In this document: positions 1 to 12,860 of the stretch, in pieces
Position numbering within the stretch: the stretch's first letter is position 1
How the letters are laid out: each line of letters starts with the position of its first letter
Assembly: GCF_001875655.1 (NCBI RefSeq)
Contig: NZ_MKEQ01000001.1
Coordinates: forward strand, 744,001 to 808,000
Source of the DNA: Enterobacter hormaechei ATCC 49162
GTDB taxonomy: Bacteria; Pseudomonadota; Gammaproteobacteria; Enterobacterales; Enterobacteriaceae
Length of the DNA: 64,000 nucleotides
Reading direction: 5' to 3'
Made by a program: the position numbers and the translations under genes
The notes under the pieces: model-generated
What the model saw: only the letters and a program-made list of their open reading frames with translations
The model's database searches: none
Told to the model about the DNA's origin: nothing

Positions 1-1
1 C

Positions 2-259
2 GGCTTCCATCCGGCATTCGCCCAGGTCCTGTTCCGTGTCGCCGACTCCTCGGTGATCCCGCTGGCGCCCGTGTCACCCTTCGTTCCGCTGTTTCTAGGT
101 TTCCTGCAACGCTACAGACCGGAGGCTAAACTGGGTACCTACTATTCGCTGGTCCTGCCCTATCCGCTTATCTTTTTAGGGGTATGGCTGGTGATGCTGG
201 TGGCGTGGTATCTTGTCGGCCTGCCGATTGGACCGGGTGTTTACCCGAGGCTGAACTAA
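2..259 (+). CDS. abgT: AbgT, p-aminobenzoyl-glutamate transporter (C-terminal part)
   Basis: The reading frame is open from the window edge and gives the last 85 residues of a membrane protein. It begins GFHPAFAQVLFRVADSS and ends GPGVYPRLN. The segment closely matches the C-terminus of the E. coli inner-membrane AbgT carrier, which takes up p-aminobenzoyl-glutamate for folate salvage. Two hydrophobic segments are visible (around SPFVPLFLGF and PLIFLGVWLVMLVAWYL). It ends 9 bases before ogt, the same neighbour as in E. coli. The start lies outside the window, so only the tail can be judged. Confidence 0.9.
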   Translation, partial: GFHPAFAQVLFRVADSSVIPLAPVSPFVPLFLGFLQRYRPEAKLGTYYSLVLPYPLIFLGVWLVMLVAWYLVGLPIGPGVYPRLN

Positions 260-268
260 GGAGTATTG

Positions 269-784
269 ATGCTGAGATTACTCGAAGACAAGATTGCGAC
301 ACCCCTGGGGCCGCTGTGGGTTATCACGGATGAAGCGTTTAATCTGCGGGCTGTTGAGTGGGAAGAGCACAGCGACCGGATGGTTGAGCTGCTCAACATC
401 CATTATCGTGCCGAGGGTTACGAGCGCATCACCGCCCGTAATCCTGGCGGGCTGAGCGATAAACTGACGGCCTACTTCGAGGGCGATCTCGGCATTATTA
501 ATACCCTGCCAACCGCCACGGCGGGCACCCCTTTTCAGCGCGAGGTGTGGCAGGCGCTGCGTAATATTCCCTGCGGGCAGGTGATGCACTACGGTCAGCT
601 GGCAGAGCAGCTTGGCCGTGCCGGTGCGGCGCGCGCGGTCGGTGCGGCAAATGGCTCTAACCCCGTCAGCATTGTGGTGCCTTGCCATCGCGTGATTGGG
701 CGCAACGGCACCCTGACCGGCTATGCCGGGGGCGTACAGCGCAAAGAGTGGCTGCTGCGTCACGAAGGGTATTTTCTGCTGTAA
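269..784 (+). CDS. ogt: Ogt, methylated-DNA--protein-cysteine methyltransferase
   Basis: Suicide DNA repair protein that takes methyl groups from O6-methylguanine and O4-methylthymine onto its own cysteine. The hallmark active site [10 protein letters not shown] is present near residue 138, with the helix-turn-helix DNA-binding region ([17 protein letters not shown]) just before it. The 171-residue length equals E. coli Ogt. The ATG at 269 is chosen over an in-frame TTG at 266 because AAGGAG ends 5 bases upstream of it and the family starts MLRLLE. It lies between abgT and fnr as in E. coli. Confidence 0.95.
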   Translation: MLRLLEDKIATPLGPLWVITDEAFNLRAVEWEEHSDRMVELLNIHYRAEGYERITARNPGGLSDKLTAYFEGDLGIINTLPTATAGTPFQREVWQALRNIPCGQVMHYGQLAEQLGRAGAARAVGAANGSNPVSIVVPCHRVIGRNGTLTGYAGGVQRKEWLLRHEGYFLL

Positions 785-934
785 TTCCCAGGCTTTTTGT
801 GCTTAATTTTCTTCCTGTTAGACCAATAATCCTTAATCAATCTGTGGAATTTCAAGGAGATGGCAGCACGTTGCCGTCTCTTGTCTTTATTGGGGGTTTG
901 CCAGGCTTACGTCCTTACCAAAAAGATGTTAAAA

Positions 935-948
935 TTGACCAATATCAA
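935..948 (+). promoter_or_regulatory. FNR box upstream of fnr
   Basis: TTGACcaatATCAA matches the FNR consensus TTGATnnnnATCAA at nine of ten fixed positions. It lies just before the fnr ribosome-binding region (start at 968). Negative autoregulation of fnr is established in E. coli; that this site does it here is inferred from position. Confidence 0.75.
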
Positions 949-967
949 TTAAGGCTTGAGCAAACCT

Positions 968-1720
968 ATGATCCCGGAAAAGCGAATTATACGACGCATT
1001 CAGTCTGGCGGTTGTGCTATCCATTGCCAGGATTGCAGCATCAGCCAGCTCTGTATCCCGTTTACCCTGAATGAGCATGAACTCGATCAGCTTGACAATA
1101 TCATCGAGCGCAAAAAGCCTATTCAGAAAGGGCAGACGCTGTTTAAGGCGGGAGACGAACTGAAATCGCTCTATGCTATCCGTTCTGGCACCATCAAAAG
1201 CTACACTATTACCGAACAGGGCGACGAGCAGATCACCGGCTTCCATCTGGCAGGCGATTTAGTCGGCTTTGACGCCATCGGCAGTGGCCATCACCCGAGC
1301 TTTGCTCAGGCGCTGGAAACCTCTATGGTCTGCGAAATCCCGTTTGAGACGCTGGACGATCTGTCCGGTAAGATGCCGAACCTGCGTCAGCAGATGATGC
1401 GTCTGATGAGCGGTGAGATCAAAGGCGATCAGGATATGATCCTGCTGCTTTCCAAAAAGAATGCCGAAGAGCGTCTGGCCGCGTTTATCTATAACCTCTC
1501 TCGCCGTTTCGCGGAACGGGGCTTCTCCCCACGCGAATTCCGCCTGACCATGACGCGCGGTGATATTGGTAACTATCTGGGCCTGACCGTGGAAACCATC
1601 AGCCGTCTGCTGGGTCGCTTCCAGAAGAGTGGCATGCTGGCGGTTAAAGGTAAGTACATCACCATCGAAAACGGTGAAGCGCTGGCCATTCTGGCGGGTC
1701 ACTCGCGCAACGTGGCATAA
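968..1720 (+). CDS. fnr: FNR, oxygen-sensing global transcription regulator
   Basis: Crp/Fnr-family activator of anaerobic respiration. The four cluster-ligand cysteines are present (C20, C23 and C29 in [14 protein letters not shown], and the later cysteine in SMVCEIPFE), so it should bind a 4Fe-4S cluster that is lost in oxygen. The C-terminal helix-turn-helix ([21 protein letters not shown]) is essentially identical to E. coli. The start [10 protein letters not shown] at 968 gives the family length of 250 residues. A longer in-frame start at 956 (TTG) is unlikely. The FNR-like box just upstream suggests autorepression. uspE follows 136 bases downstream. Confidence 0.97.
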   Translation: MIPEKRIIRRIQSGGCAIHCQDCSISQLCIPFTLNEHELDQLDNIIERKKPIQKGQTLFKAGDELKSLYAIRSGTIKSYTITEQGDEQITGFHLAGDLVGFDAIGSGHHPSFAQALETSMVCEIPFETLDDLSGKMPNLRQQMMRLMSGEIKGDQDMILLLSKKNAEERLAAFIYNLSRRFAERGFSPREFRLTMTRGDIGNYLGLTVETISRLLGRFQKSGMLAVKGKYITIENGEALAILAGHSRNVA

Positions 1721-1856
1721 CTCTCCCGGATATCCCATGCCAGGTCGATAAATTTTCATGATTATTGATCTGGCAAAACTTCCCCCCTGTTTCATTCAAG
1801 ATATATAGGTTACTCTTTTACTTACAGACTGTGGTGACAGTAGTAAGGAGACCTGT

Positions 1857-2807
1857 ATGGCAAAGTATCAAAACATGCTGGTGGCTATCGATCCTAATCA
1901 GGACGATCAGCCGGCATTACGACGTGCTGTGTATTTACATCAACGGATTGGTGGCAAAATTAAAGCTTTTTTGCCGATTTATGACTTCTCATACGAGATG
2001 ACCACCCTTCTGTCGCCTGACGAGCGCACCGCTATGCGTCAGGGAGTGATCAGCCAGCGTACCGCGTGGATCCGCGAGCAGGCGAAATATTACCTGGAAG
2101 CGGGCGTACCGATTGATATCAAAGTGGTCTGGCACAACCGACCTTTCGAAGCCATTATTCAGGAAGTGGTGGCCGGTGGGCATGACCTGCTGCTGAAAAT
2201 GGCGCACCAGCATGACAAACTGGAATCTGTGATTTTCACCCCAACCGACTGGCACCTGCTGCGCAAATGCCCTTGCCCGGTGTGGATGGTGAAAGATCAG
2301 CCGTGGCCTGAAGGCGGGAAAGCCGTCGTGGCGGTGAATCTGGCCAGCGAAGAGGATTATCACAATTCGCTGAACGAGAAGCTGGTGAAGGAAACCATCC
2401 AGCTTGCCGACCAGGTTAACCACACCGAAGTCCATCTGGTGGGAGCGTATCCGGTTACGCCAATCAATATCGCCATCGAATTACCTGAATTTGACCCGAG
2501 CGTCTATAACGACGCGATTCGCGGCCAGCATCTGCTGGCGATGAAAGCGCTGCGCCAGAAATTCAGTATCGATGAGAACATGACGCACGTAGAAAAGGGG
2601 TTACCTGAAGAGGTTATTCCGGATCTGGCGGAGCATTTGCAGGCCGGGATTGTGGTGCTGGGCACCATTGGCCGGACCGGTATTTCTGCCGCATTCCTGG
2701 GGAATACCGCCGAGCAGGTGATCGACCATCTGCGCTGCGACCTTCTGGTCATCAAACCGGATCAGTATCAGACGCCGGTTGAACTGGACGATGAGGAAGA
2801 CGATTGA
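1857..2807 (+). CDS. uspE: UspE, tandem universal stress protein
   Basis: Cytoplasmic stress protein made of two Usp domains in tandem (about 1-145 and 155-305). The length of 316 residues equals E. coli UspE. The second domain keeps the nucleotide-binding-type signature in [21 protein letters not shown] (G-2X-G-9X-G), while the first domain is degenerate, as in the family. A strong AAGGAG lies 6 bases before the ATG. The position directly after fnr is conserved. In E. coli it supports oxidative-stress resistance, motility and aggregation. The acidic tail (ELDDEEDD) is typical. Confidence 0.95.
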   Translation: MAKYQNMLVAIDPNQDDQPALRRAVYLHQRIGGKIKAFLPIYDFSYEMTTLLSPDERTAMRQGVISQRTAWIREQAKYYLEAGVPIDIKVVWHNRPFEAIIQEVVAGGHDLLLKMAHQHDKLESVIFTPTDWHLLRKCPCPVWMVKDQPWPEGGKAVVAVNLASEEDYHNSLNEKLVKETIQLADQVNHTEVHLVGAYPVTPINIAIELPEFDPSVYNDAIRGQHLLAMKALRQKFSIDENMTHVEKGLPEEVIPDLAEHLQAGIVVLGTIGRTGISAAFLGNTAEQVIDHLRCDLLVIKPDQYQTPVELDDEEDD

Positions 2808-2818
2808 CCCCCAATATG

Positions 2819-2848
2819 AAAGCCCGCCGGTAACGGCGGGCTTTTTTT
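2819..2848. terminator. Terminator between convergent uspE and mscS-like gene
   Basis: An 11-bp stem (AAAGCCCGCCG / CGGCGGGCTTT) with a GTAA loop is followed by T4 on the plus strand and preceded by an A-run, so it can serve both convergent genes. Confidence 0.9.
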
Positions 2849-3959
2849 ATTGCGCTTCGCTCAACCGTTGCGCAGATGCCTCGTCGTCGGCATTCATCCA
2901 GGGCGCGTGCAGAACCATGCTCGGCAGCGCCAGCTTGATCTCCTGCTGGTTCAATCCCTCCAGAATACGGATATTGATCTCCTGCTGAATATCCATGTAC
3001 TTGTTGTAATCTGCCGTATTAACGATATGGACCACCTCGAAGGTCAGACGATCGCGATCGAAGCCCAGGAAATGGGCGCGGTCAAACTTCGTTTCCCCGA
3101 CGTCCGTAATGATCTGTTTGACCATCTCCCCCACAGAACGCAGTTTGTCCGGCGCCGTGTCGCTGGCGACCCCGAAGGTAAAGACGATCCGGCGCGTTTG
3201 CATCCGCTTATAGTTATGCAGCGTCTGTTGCAGCAGGATGGCGTTCCCGCAGACAATTTGCTCCCCGCTCAGACTGCGGATACGGGTGGTTTTCAGGCCA
3301 ATGTGCTCTACCGTCCCGGCGACATCGTTAAACACCACAAAATCGCCAATTTCGAACGGCTTATCAAACCCGATAGAGAGCGATGCAAACACGTCGCTCA
3401 GGATCGTTTGCACCGCGAGGGCGATGGCAATACCCCCTACCCCAAGGCTCGCAACCAGAGCAGTGATGTTGACGCCCGCGTTAGCAAGAATAGACAGCAG
3501 CATCACTGACCAGACAATGGCACGGAGGATAAGCCCCGTGATCACCAGCGTCACCGGGTTTTTATGGCTACCCGGCGCCAGCATGACGTGACGAAGCCAC
3601 GACACAACCCCCTGATCCATCCACAGCGCCACCTGGATCGCGAAGACCAGAAACCAGGCGTGGCTCACGGTACCAAAGAGATGATCCGGTAAGTCGACGA
3701 AGCGCAGGCTGAACAGCAGCGCCACCACAAACAGCAGAAAGCGGCTGGTGCGGTTAAGCATATCCGTCAGGATAAAACGCATCCGGTTGGTGGTAGGGTG
3801 CTTGTCGCCCCAGGTAGTGATCCCTTTCTTAACGAAGGCGATCAGGCGCGTCAGCAGCCAGTACACCAGCAGAGTTACAAAGACCACCGTGGCGACGCCG
3901 ATCCAGAAAGACGGCGTCATCATCAGCTCAATGATGTCGAAGCGGGACAAAAATCGCAT
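2847..3959 (-). CDS. MscS-family mechanosensitive ion channel
   Basis: Inner-membrane small-conductance channel of the MscS type, 370 residues. About four hydrophobic segments occupy the first 180 residues. They are followed by the pore helix with small residues (LVASLGVGGIAIALAVQTILSD), the conserved turn into the beta domain (GFDKPFEIGDFV), and a C-terminal vestibule domain. The start at 3959 is chosen because AGGAGGTG precedes it; the frame stays open further upstream but that part is not protein-like. It occupies the slot next to uspE where E. coli has ynaI, but the sequence is clearly different from E. coli YnaI, so no symbol is given. Family call is firm; the exact subgroup is not resolved. 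Confidence 0.85.
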   Translation of the reverse strand: MRFLSRFDIIELMMTPSFWIGVATVVFVTLLVYWLLTRLIAFVKKGITTWGDKHPTTNRMRFILTDMLNRTSRFLLFVVALLFSLRFVDLPDHLFGTVSHAWFLVFAIQVALWMDQGVVSWLRHVMLAPGSHKNPVTLVITGLILRAIVWSVMLLSILANAGVNITALVASLGVGGIAIALAVQTILSDVFASLSIGFDKPFEIGDFVVFNDVAGTVEHIGLKTTRIRSLSGEQIVCGNAILLQQTLHNYKRMQTRRIVFTFGVASDTAPDKLRSVGEMVKQIITDVGETKFDRAHFLGFDRDRLTFEVVHIVNTADYNKYMDIQQEINIRILEGLNQQEIKLALPSMVLHAPWMNADDEASAQRLSEAQ

Positions 3960-4027
3960 TACACCTCCTCGTATTACACAAAGGGTAAAGTATAGACAGA
4001 GGAGAAAAGCTGGCCGCAGAAATAAGA

Positions 4028-4049
4028 AAACCGCCCCTGGGGGCGGTTT
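4028..4049 (-). terminator. Terminator of pntAB
   Basis: A 10-bp stem AAACCGCCCC / GGGGCGGTTT has a 2-base loop and continues on the minus strand into TTTTCTTATTTCT, 18 bases after the pntB stop. Confidence 0.85.
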
Positions 4050-4066
4050 GTCAGGTTGAAGCGAAA

Positions 4067-5458
<1,392 letters not shown>

Positions 5459-5465
5459 CTACCCC

Positions 5466-7530
<2,065 letters not shown>

Positions 7531-8475
7531 ATGAAGCTTAAGAACACACTCCTGGCGTCCGCACTTCTTTCCGCGACCGCCCTGTCTGCGAATGCCGCGA
7601 CAGAGTTAACGCCGGAGCAAGCGGCAGCGTTAAAACCTTTTGACCATACGGTCATTGTGGGCCGATATAACTCCATTGGCGATGCCGTCGCCGCCGCATC
7701 AAAAGCCGCCGATAAAAACGGCGCTGCCTCGTTTTACGTTGTTGACCAGTCCGATCAAGGCAACAGCGGCAACCAGCGCGTGACGATTGCGCTGTACAAA
7801 GAGAACGCCCCAAAAGCGGATGAACAGAAAAACCGCGTGATTAACGGCATTGTTGAACTGCCGAAAGATCAGGCTGTTCAGCTGGAACCGTATGACACCG
7901 TGACCGTTCAGGGCTTCTACCGCAGTCAGCCTGAAGTCAACGATGCCATCACCAAAGCCGCAAGAGAGAAAGGCGCTTACGCGTTCTATATCGTGCGTCA
8001 GGTTGATGCCAACCAGGGTGGAAACCAGCGCATTACCGCCTTCATCTATAAACAAGATGCGAAAAAACGCGTAGTGCAAAGCCCGGATGCCATTCCTGCG
8101 GATTCAGACGCGGGCCGTGCCGCATTAGCAAAAGGCGGTGAGGAAGCGAAGAAAGTTGAAATCCCGGGCGTAGCCACGTCTGCGGCACCAAGCGCTGAAG
8201 TGGGCCGTTTCTTTGAAACCCAATCCACGAAAGGCGGTCGTTATACCGTTACGTTACCAGACGGCACGAAAATTGAAGAGCTGAACAAAGCCACTGCCGC
8301 GCAGATGGTGCCGTTCGACAGCATCAAGTTTACGGGCAACTATGGCAACATGACGGAAATCTCTTATCAGGTGGCGAAGCGTGCTGCGAAGAAAGGCGCG
8401 AAGTATTACCACATTACCCGCCAGTGGCAGGAACGTGGTAACAACCTGACCATCAGCGCCGATCTGTACAAATAA
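7531..8475 (+). CDS. ydgH: YdgH, periplasmic DUF1471-repeat protein
   Basis: Exported protein of 314 residues. The start is the ATG at 7531 with AAGGAT upstream; it opens with a clear Sec signal peptide (MKLKNTLLASALLSATALSA, cleavage after ANA). The mature part holds three repeats of the BhsA/McbA-like DUF1471 fold, visible as repeating segments: FDHTVIVGRYNSIGDAVAAA, YDTVTVQGFYRSQPEVNDAI and FDSIKFTGNYGNMTEISYQV. Related small proteins act in stress and biofilm phenotypes; the biochemical role of YdgH is less clear. A strong terminator follows. Confidence 0.93.
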   Translation: MKLKNTLLASALLSATALSANAATELTPEQAAALKPFDHTVIVGRYNSIGDAVAAASKAADKNGAASFYVVDQSDQGNSGNQRVTIALYKENAPKADEQKNRVINGIVELPKDQAVQLEPYDTVTVQGFYRSQPEVNDAITKAAREKGAYAFYIVRQVDANQGGNQRITAFIYKQDAKKRVVQSPDAIPADSDAGRAALAKGGEEAKKVEIPGVATSAAPSAEVGRFFETQSTKGGRYTVTLPDGTKIEELNKATAAQMVPFDSIKFTGNYGNMTEISYQVAKRAAKKGAKYYHITRQWQERGNNLTISADLYK

Positions 8476-8490
8476 CAAAACGGTTTCATA

Positions 8491-8516
8491 AAGGCGGCGC
8501 AGTGCCGCCTTTTTTG
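8491..8516 (+). terminator. Terminator of ydgH
   Basis: AAGGCGGC / GCCGCCTT stem with a 5-base loop, followed by TTTTT. Confidence 0.9.
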
Positions 8517-8660
8517 TTACTTTTTTTCTGATTTCTGCCACACGTCATTGCATGCATCCTTCACACTCCGTAAAATCCCGCGCCTTAGCGTGATCCACCA
8601 TTTTTATGCGCCTTAGCGAAATAATTATTCTGGATTTGGACTTTTCATAACAGGAAGCCA

Positions 8661-10043
8661 ATGGAAAAGAAACTTGGCCTGAGTGCTTTAACTGCACTTG
8701 TATTGAGCTCAATGCTGGGCGCGGGCGTATTCAGTTTGCCGCAGAACATGGCGGCCGTCGCCAGCCCGGCCGCATTACTGATTGGCTGGGGCATTACCGG
8801 TGTCGGGATTTTGCTGCTGGCGTTCGCCATGCTGCTGCTGACCCGTATCCGACCGGATCTGGACGGCGGAATATTCACTTACGCCCGGGAAGGTTTCGGC
8901 GAGCTGATCGGCTTCTGCTCCGCCTGGGGTTACTGGCTGTGCGCGGTGATCGCCAACGTCTCCTATCTGGTTATCGTCTTCTCGGCGCTCAGCTTCTTTA
9001 CCGACACGCCCGAACTGCGCCTGTTTGGCGACGGCAATACCTGGCAGTCCATCGTCGGCGCCTCGGTCCTGCTGTGGATAGTTCACTGGCTGATTTTGCG
9101 TGGCGTCCAGACCGCAGCCAGCATTAACCTGGTGGCGACGCTGGCCAAGCTGGTGCCGCTTGGCCTGTTCGTCGTGCTGGCCTTCCTCGCCTTCCGTCTC
9201 GATGTCTTTACGCTCGATTTCAGCGGCATTGCGCTGGGCGTCCCCGTCTGGGAACAGGTGAAAAATACCATGCTGATCACCCTGTGGGTGTTCATCGGCG
9301 TTGAAGGTGCCGTCGTGGTCTCTGCCCGCGCGCGTAACAAGCGCGATGTGGGACGCGCCACGCTGTTGGCCGTACTGGCGGCGCTGGGCGTTTATCTGCT
9401 GGTGACGCTGTTGTCGCTCGGCGTGGTGGCCCGCCCTGAACTGGCGGAAATGCGTAACCCATCCATGGCCGGGCTGATGGTGAAAATGTTGGGCCCCTGG
9501 GGGGACGTGATTATCGCGGCGGGTCTGATTGTTTCCGTTTGCGGCGCCTATCTGAGCTGGACCATTATGGCAGCGGAAGTCCCGTTCCTGGCCGCCACGC
9601 ACAAAGCGTTCCCGCGCCTGTTTGCCCGTCAGAACAAAAACAGTGCGCCATCGGCCTCTCTGTGGCTGACCAACATCAGCGTGCAGGTCTGTCTGGTGCT
9701 GATCTGGCTCACAGGATCGGACTATAACACGCTGCTGACCATCGCCTCCGAGATGATTCTGGTACCCTATTTCTTAGTGGGCGCATATCTGTTAAAAATT
9801 GCGACCCGCCCGGCACACTATGCGGTAGGCGTCGGCGCCTGTATTTACGGTCTATGGTTGTTGTATGCTTCCGGACCGATGCATCTGCTGCTGTCCGTGG
9901 TGCTCTACGCGCCGGGCCTGCTGGTGTTTATCTACGCTCGCCGTACACATCAGCTTGATAATGCCCTTAAGCGCCGCGAAATGGCATTGATAGGTTTGCT
10001 GTTAGTCGCTGCCGTACCGGCAACGTGGATGTTAATGGGATAG
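8661..10043 (+). CDS. ydgI: YdgI, ArcD-like arginine:ornithine antiporter family
   Basis: Integral membrane protein of the APC superfamily, 460 residues, with about 12 hydrophobic segments. The N-terminal GAGVFSLPQNMA motif is typical of basic amino acid antiporters. The length and sequence match E. coli YdgI. CAGGAAG precedes the ATG. The physiological substrate is predicted from family, not shown. folM follows 39 bases downstream on the same strand and may be co-transcribed. A pair of direct repeats lies upstream (8580-8618). Confidence 0.92.
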   Translation: MEKKLGLSALTALVLSSMLGAGVFSLPQNMAAVASPAALLIGWGITGVGILLLAFAMLLLTRIRPDLDGGIFTYAREGFGELIGFCSAWGYWLCAVIANVSYLVIVFSALSFFTDTPELRLFGDGNTWQSIVGASVLLWIVHWLILRGVQTAASINLVATLAKLVPLGLFVVLAFLAFRLDVFTLDFSGIALGVPVWEQVKNTMLITLWVFIGVEGAVVVSARARNKRDVGRATLLAVLAALGVYLLVTLLSLGVVARPELAEMRNPSMAGLMVKMLGPWGDVIIAAGLIVSVCGAYLSWTIMAAEVPFLAATHKAFPRLFARQNKNSAPSASLWLTNISVQVCLVLIWLTGSDYNTLLTIASEMILVPYFLVGAYLLKIATRPAHYAVGVGACIYGLWLLYASGPMHLLLSVVLYAPGLLVFIYARRTHQLDNALKRREMALIGLLLVAAVPATWMLMG

Positions 10044-10082
10044 CGCCGCCTGTCCCATTGTTGAACTGAAAAGGAGATTACG

Positions 10083-10805
10083 ATGGGACACACGCAGCAA
10101 CGCCCAATATTGATCACTGGCGCAGGCCGTCGCATTGGCCTCGCCCTCGCCCATCACTTTCTCAATCTTCGCCATCCGGTTATCGTCAGTTACCGCACGG
10201 AATATCCCTCCATTGAAGGGCTACGAAATGCCGGAGCAGTCTGCATTCAGGCGGATTTCTCCACAGATGAAGGTATTCTCGCCTTCGCGGACAAAGTGAA
10301 GTCGACCACCCACGGACTGCGGGCGGTTATTCACAACGCCAGTACCTGGCTTCCTGAAAAAGCCGGACATTCGCTCAGTGAAACGCTCGCCTGTATGATG
10401 CAGATCCACGTTAATGCGCCTTATCTGCTCAACCATGCCCTCCAGGATCTGCTGCGCGGGCACGGCCATGCCGCAGGCGACATTATCCATTTCACCGATT
10501 ACGTGGTTGAGCGAGGAAGCGATAAACACATCGCCTACGCGGCCAGCAAAGCGGCGCTGGATAATATGACCCGCTCGTTCGCGCGCAAGCTGGCCCCCGA
10601 GGTGAAGGTCAACGCGATTGCTCCGGCAATGATTTTATTTAATGAGGGCGATGATGCCGAGTATCGTCAGCAGGCGCTCAACAAGTCGTTAATGAAAATT
10701 GCGCCCGGCGAGAAAGAGGTGATCGACCTGATCGATTATCTGCTGACCAGCTGTTACGTTACGGGCCGAACGTTTGCCGTGGACGGTGGCCGCCCGCTGC
10801 GCTAG
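10083..10805 (+). CDS. folM: FolM, dihydromonapterin/dihydrofolate reductase (SDR)
   Basis: NADPH-dependent short-chain dehydrogenase of 240 residues that reduces dihydromonapterin to tetrahydromonapterin. Visible motifs: cofactor loop ITGAGRRIGLALA near residue 12, HNAS near 95, and the catalytic Y-x-x-x-K (YAASKAALD). A strong AAGGAG precedes the ATG. The last four bases overlap the convergent ydgC end. Confidence 0.95.
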   Translation: MGHTQQRPILITGAGRRIGLALAHHFLNLRHPVIVSYRTEYPSIEGLRNAGAVCIQADFSTDEGILAFADKVKSTTHGLRAVIHNASTWLPEKAGHSLSETLACMMQIHVNAPYLLNHALQDLLRGHGHAAGDIIHFTDYVVERGSDKHIAYAASKAALDNMTRSFARKLAPEVKVNAIAPAMILFNEGDDAEYRQQALNKSLMKIAPGEKEVIDLIDYLLTSCYVTGRTFAVDGGRPLR

Positions 10806-11137
10806 TGGACGCGGCTCCAGAAAAAGATGAGCACCCAGGCGCTGAGGCACCAGCAGACTACCGCCCCGCCCAGCGCCAGGGGCAGACGCAAAAAACCGGT
10901 GAAGTACCACAGCGACAGCAGATAAATAAAATACGGGATGATTGACCACATCCCGAACACAATCGTGGCGCGCAGCGCCTCAATACCCCGCTCAGAGGCC
11001 ACAATATAGTGCGCAATTAGCGCAAAGGTGGGAAAAAGCGGGATCAGCCCGGCAATATAGTAGTTCTTCGTTTTAGCCAGCACCCCAATCAGCAGTACCA
11101 CCAGCGCACCCAGCGCGGCTTTGATCACCAGCCCCAT
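10802..11137 (-). CDS. ydgC: YdgC, GlpM-family inner-membrane protein
   Basis: Small hydrophobic protein of 111 residues with four predicted membrane helices, matching E. coli YdgC of the GlpM family. GGGAA precedes the ATG. It converges on folM with a 4-base overlap of the coding ends, an arrangement also seen in relatives. Function is not known. Confidence 0.9.
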   Translation of the reverse strand: MGLVIKAALGALVVLLIGVLAKTKNYYIAGLIPLFPTFALIAHYIVASERGIEALRATIVFGMWSIIPYFIYLLSLWYFTGFLRLPLALGGAVVCWCLSAWVLIFFWSRVH

Positions 11138-11264
11138 ACTTTTCCCTTAACATTCAAATAACATTCCCGAGCAGGATAACGGAACTCCGGCTAATTTTGA
11201 AAGATTAATGGAAGGTTAAGGTTGCGCGGTGTATGTTGACGTTTTTCGCGATGACAGACGTTGT

Positions 11265-11981
11265 ATGAATAAGATTGTTTATGTTGAAGATGAACCCGAG
11301 GTAGGGCAATTAATTGCCGCTTATCTGGGTAAACATGATATGGAAGTGGTTGTCGAGCCTCGTGGCGATCGCGCTGAAGACGTCGTCACCCGCGAAAATC
11401 CGGATCTGGTGTTGCTGGACATCATGCTGCCCGGGAAAGATGGCATGACGCTCTGCCGGGATTTACGCGCGAAATGGGACGGCCCGATCGTACTGCTGAC
11501 CTCCCTGGACAGTGATATGAATCATATTCTGTCGCTTGAGATGGGCGCGAATGATTACATCCTCAAAACCACGCCGCCTGCGGTTCTGCTTGCCCGTTTA
11601 CGCCTTCATCTGCGTCAGCGTGCCAGCGCTGACCGTGAAGCGCCTGTGCCCTCTTTAACGCCGCATAAAGCGATGCGTTTTGGCACGCTTTCTATCGACC
11701 CGGTCAACCGACAGGTTATGCTTTCCGGGGAGCTGATTGCGCTCTCAACCGCAGATTTTGACCTGCTGTGGGAACTGGCAACCCATGCAGGACAAATTAT
11801 GGACCGGGATGCATTGCTGAAGAATCTGCGCGGCGTAAGTTACGACGGAATGGATCGTAGCGTTGATGTGGCGATTTCACGTCTGCGTAAAAAATTGCTG
11901 GATAGCGCCACAGAACCCTACCGGATTAAAACCGTGCGCAATAAAGGCTATCTGTTTGCACCGCACGCCTGGGAAACCTGA
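11265..11981 (+). CDS. rstA: RstA, OmpR-family response regulator
   Basis: Receiver domain (1-115) with phospho-acceptor Asp in LVLLDIMLPGKDG and the conserved Lys in YILKTTPP; winged-helix DNA-binding domain (about 140-238) ending in the YRIKTVRNKGYLFAPHAW signature. The start MNKIVYVEDE at 11265 gives 238 residues like E. coli RstA; an upstream in-frame ATG (11229) adds an unrelated extension. In E. coli it is followed directly by the sensor kinase gene rstB. Here about 4.5 kb of foreign-looking DNA intervenes. Confidence 0.95.
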   Translation: MNKIVYVEDEPEVGQLIAAYLGKHDMEVVVEPRGDRAEDVVTRENPDLVLLDIMLPGKDGMTLCRDLRAKWDGPIVLLTSLDSDMNHILSLEMGANDYILKTTPPAVLLARLRLHLRQRASADREAPVPSLTPHKAMRFGTLSIDPVNRQVMLSGELIALSTADFDLLWELATHAGQIMDRDALLKNLRGVSYDGMDRSVDVAISRLRKKLLDSATEPYRIKTVRNKGYLFAPHAWET

Positions 11982-12417
11982 AAAAGGAAATACACAGGAT
12001 TATTCAAAAATAACTCACGATGCATCGATAGTGTTATCAGTGCTGTCGAAATCGATCGATTATATGCATCGTCAGTTATGAAATCCCCCTGGTTCTCATC
12101 CCTCTCCCCCATTCTATTTCAGCGTGCATTTTAGCCTAAACGAAAGTATATCTAATGTATTTCATTGCCAGTGTACAATATATATTCAGGCGCTCGCGCG
12201 CCTTCATCGATCAAAAATCCGTCACTTAAATGCACATTGTGCTAAATCTGAACTTTACAGTCGACTTAATAATTTCCTTATCCGTATGAAAACAAAGGGG
12301 ATAGTAGCGAGCATGTAAATAATATCGATCATTTTCAACAGCTTACGTGTTTGCAGAAATCTAATTCTCATGCTAAACCTTATACTCTCTCAATTATTTA
12401 ATGAAAGAGGTATAGCG

Positions 12418-12789
12418 ATGTCATGGAGAGTCATTAGCTCGGTAATTTGTCCTAACACGGGGATCGTTTATTCAAGCATCTTGGGACTCAAGTTCTTGAA
12501 ACTCATCATTTGGTATGAAAGCGATGTCTATTTGTACCCCGGTGACAGGATATATCCGACAAAGAATGGCGTCTTCATTAATGGTGTTTTCAAGCCTATA
12601 TCGATATACAACATATCACCTTACAACGAGATGTTGTGGAGTGAAATCAAAAACAAAATGGCCTGCCCATACAATCGAAATCAGGAAGACGAGATATGCA
12701 CATACGCTGTGCATTGCAATGCGCGAAAATGCCCGCATGGGTTTGCCACGAATCCACTGATTGTCAGCACAGATAAATCCAGACATTAA
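12418..12789 (+). CDS. Orphan protein with Cys-rich C-terminal region
   Basis: Predicted 123-residue protein starting MSWRVISSVICPN. The ATG at 12418 has AGAGG 7 bases upstream. I do not recognise the family. It looks cytoplasmic, with no signal peptide. It has a cysteine near residue 11 and then a cluster of spaced cysteines and histidines (MACPYN, ICTYAVHCNARKCPHG) that could bind a metal or a cluster. It is the first gene of the island after rstA, in the same orientation, and a long hairpin lies about 70 bases after its stop. The reading frame is long for such AT-rich DNA and the start is well placed, so I think it is real. Confidence 0.6.
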   Translation: MSWRVISSVICPNTGIVYSSILGLKFLKLIIWYESDVYLYPGDRIYPTKNGVFINGVFKPISIYNISPYNEMLWSEIKNKMACPYNRNQEDEICTYAVHCNARKCPHGFATNPLIVSTDKSRH

Positions 12790-12860
12790 CGAAAATCGGG
12801 AATATGAAGAGGGTGATAATTAATAATTCTGCTGCACTGCCTTAGTCCGGATAAATCGCC

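Noticed and set aside
11160..11264. PhoP box upstream of rstA
   Set aside because: The rstA promoter is PhoP-controlled in E. coli, but I see no pair of GTTTA-type half sites with proper spacing.
12124..12318. 64-codon open frame after rstA
   Set aside because: Starts with GTG without a ribosome site, and the composition is not protein-like.
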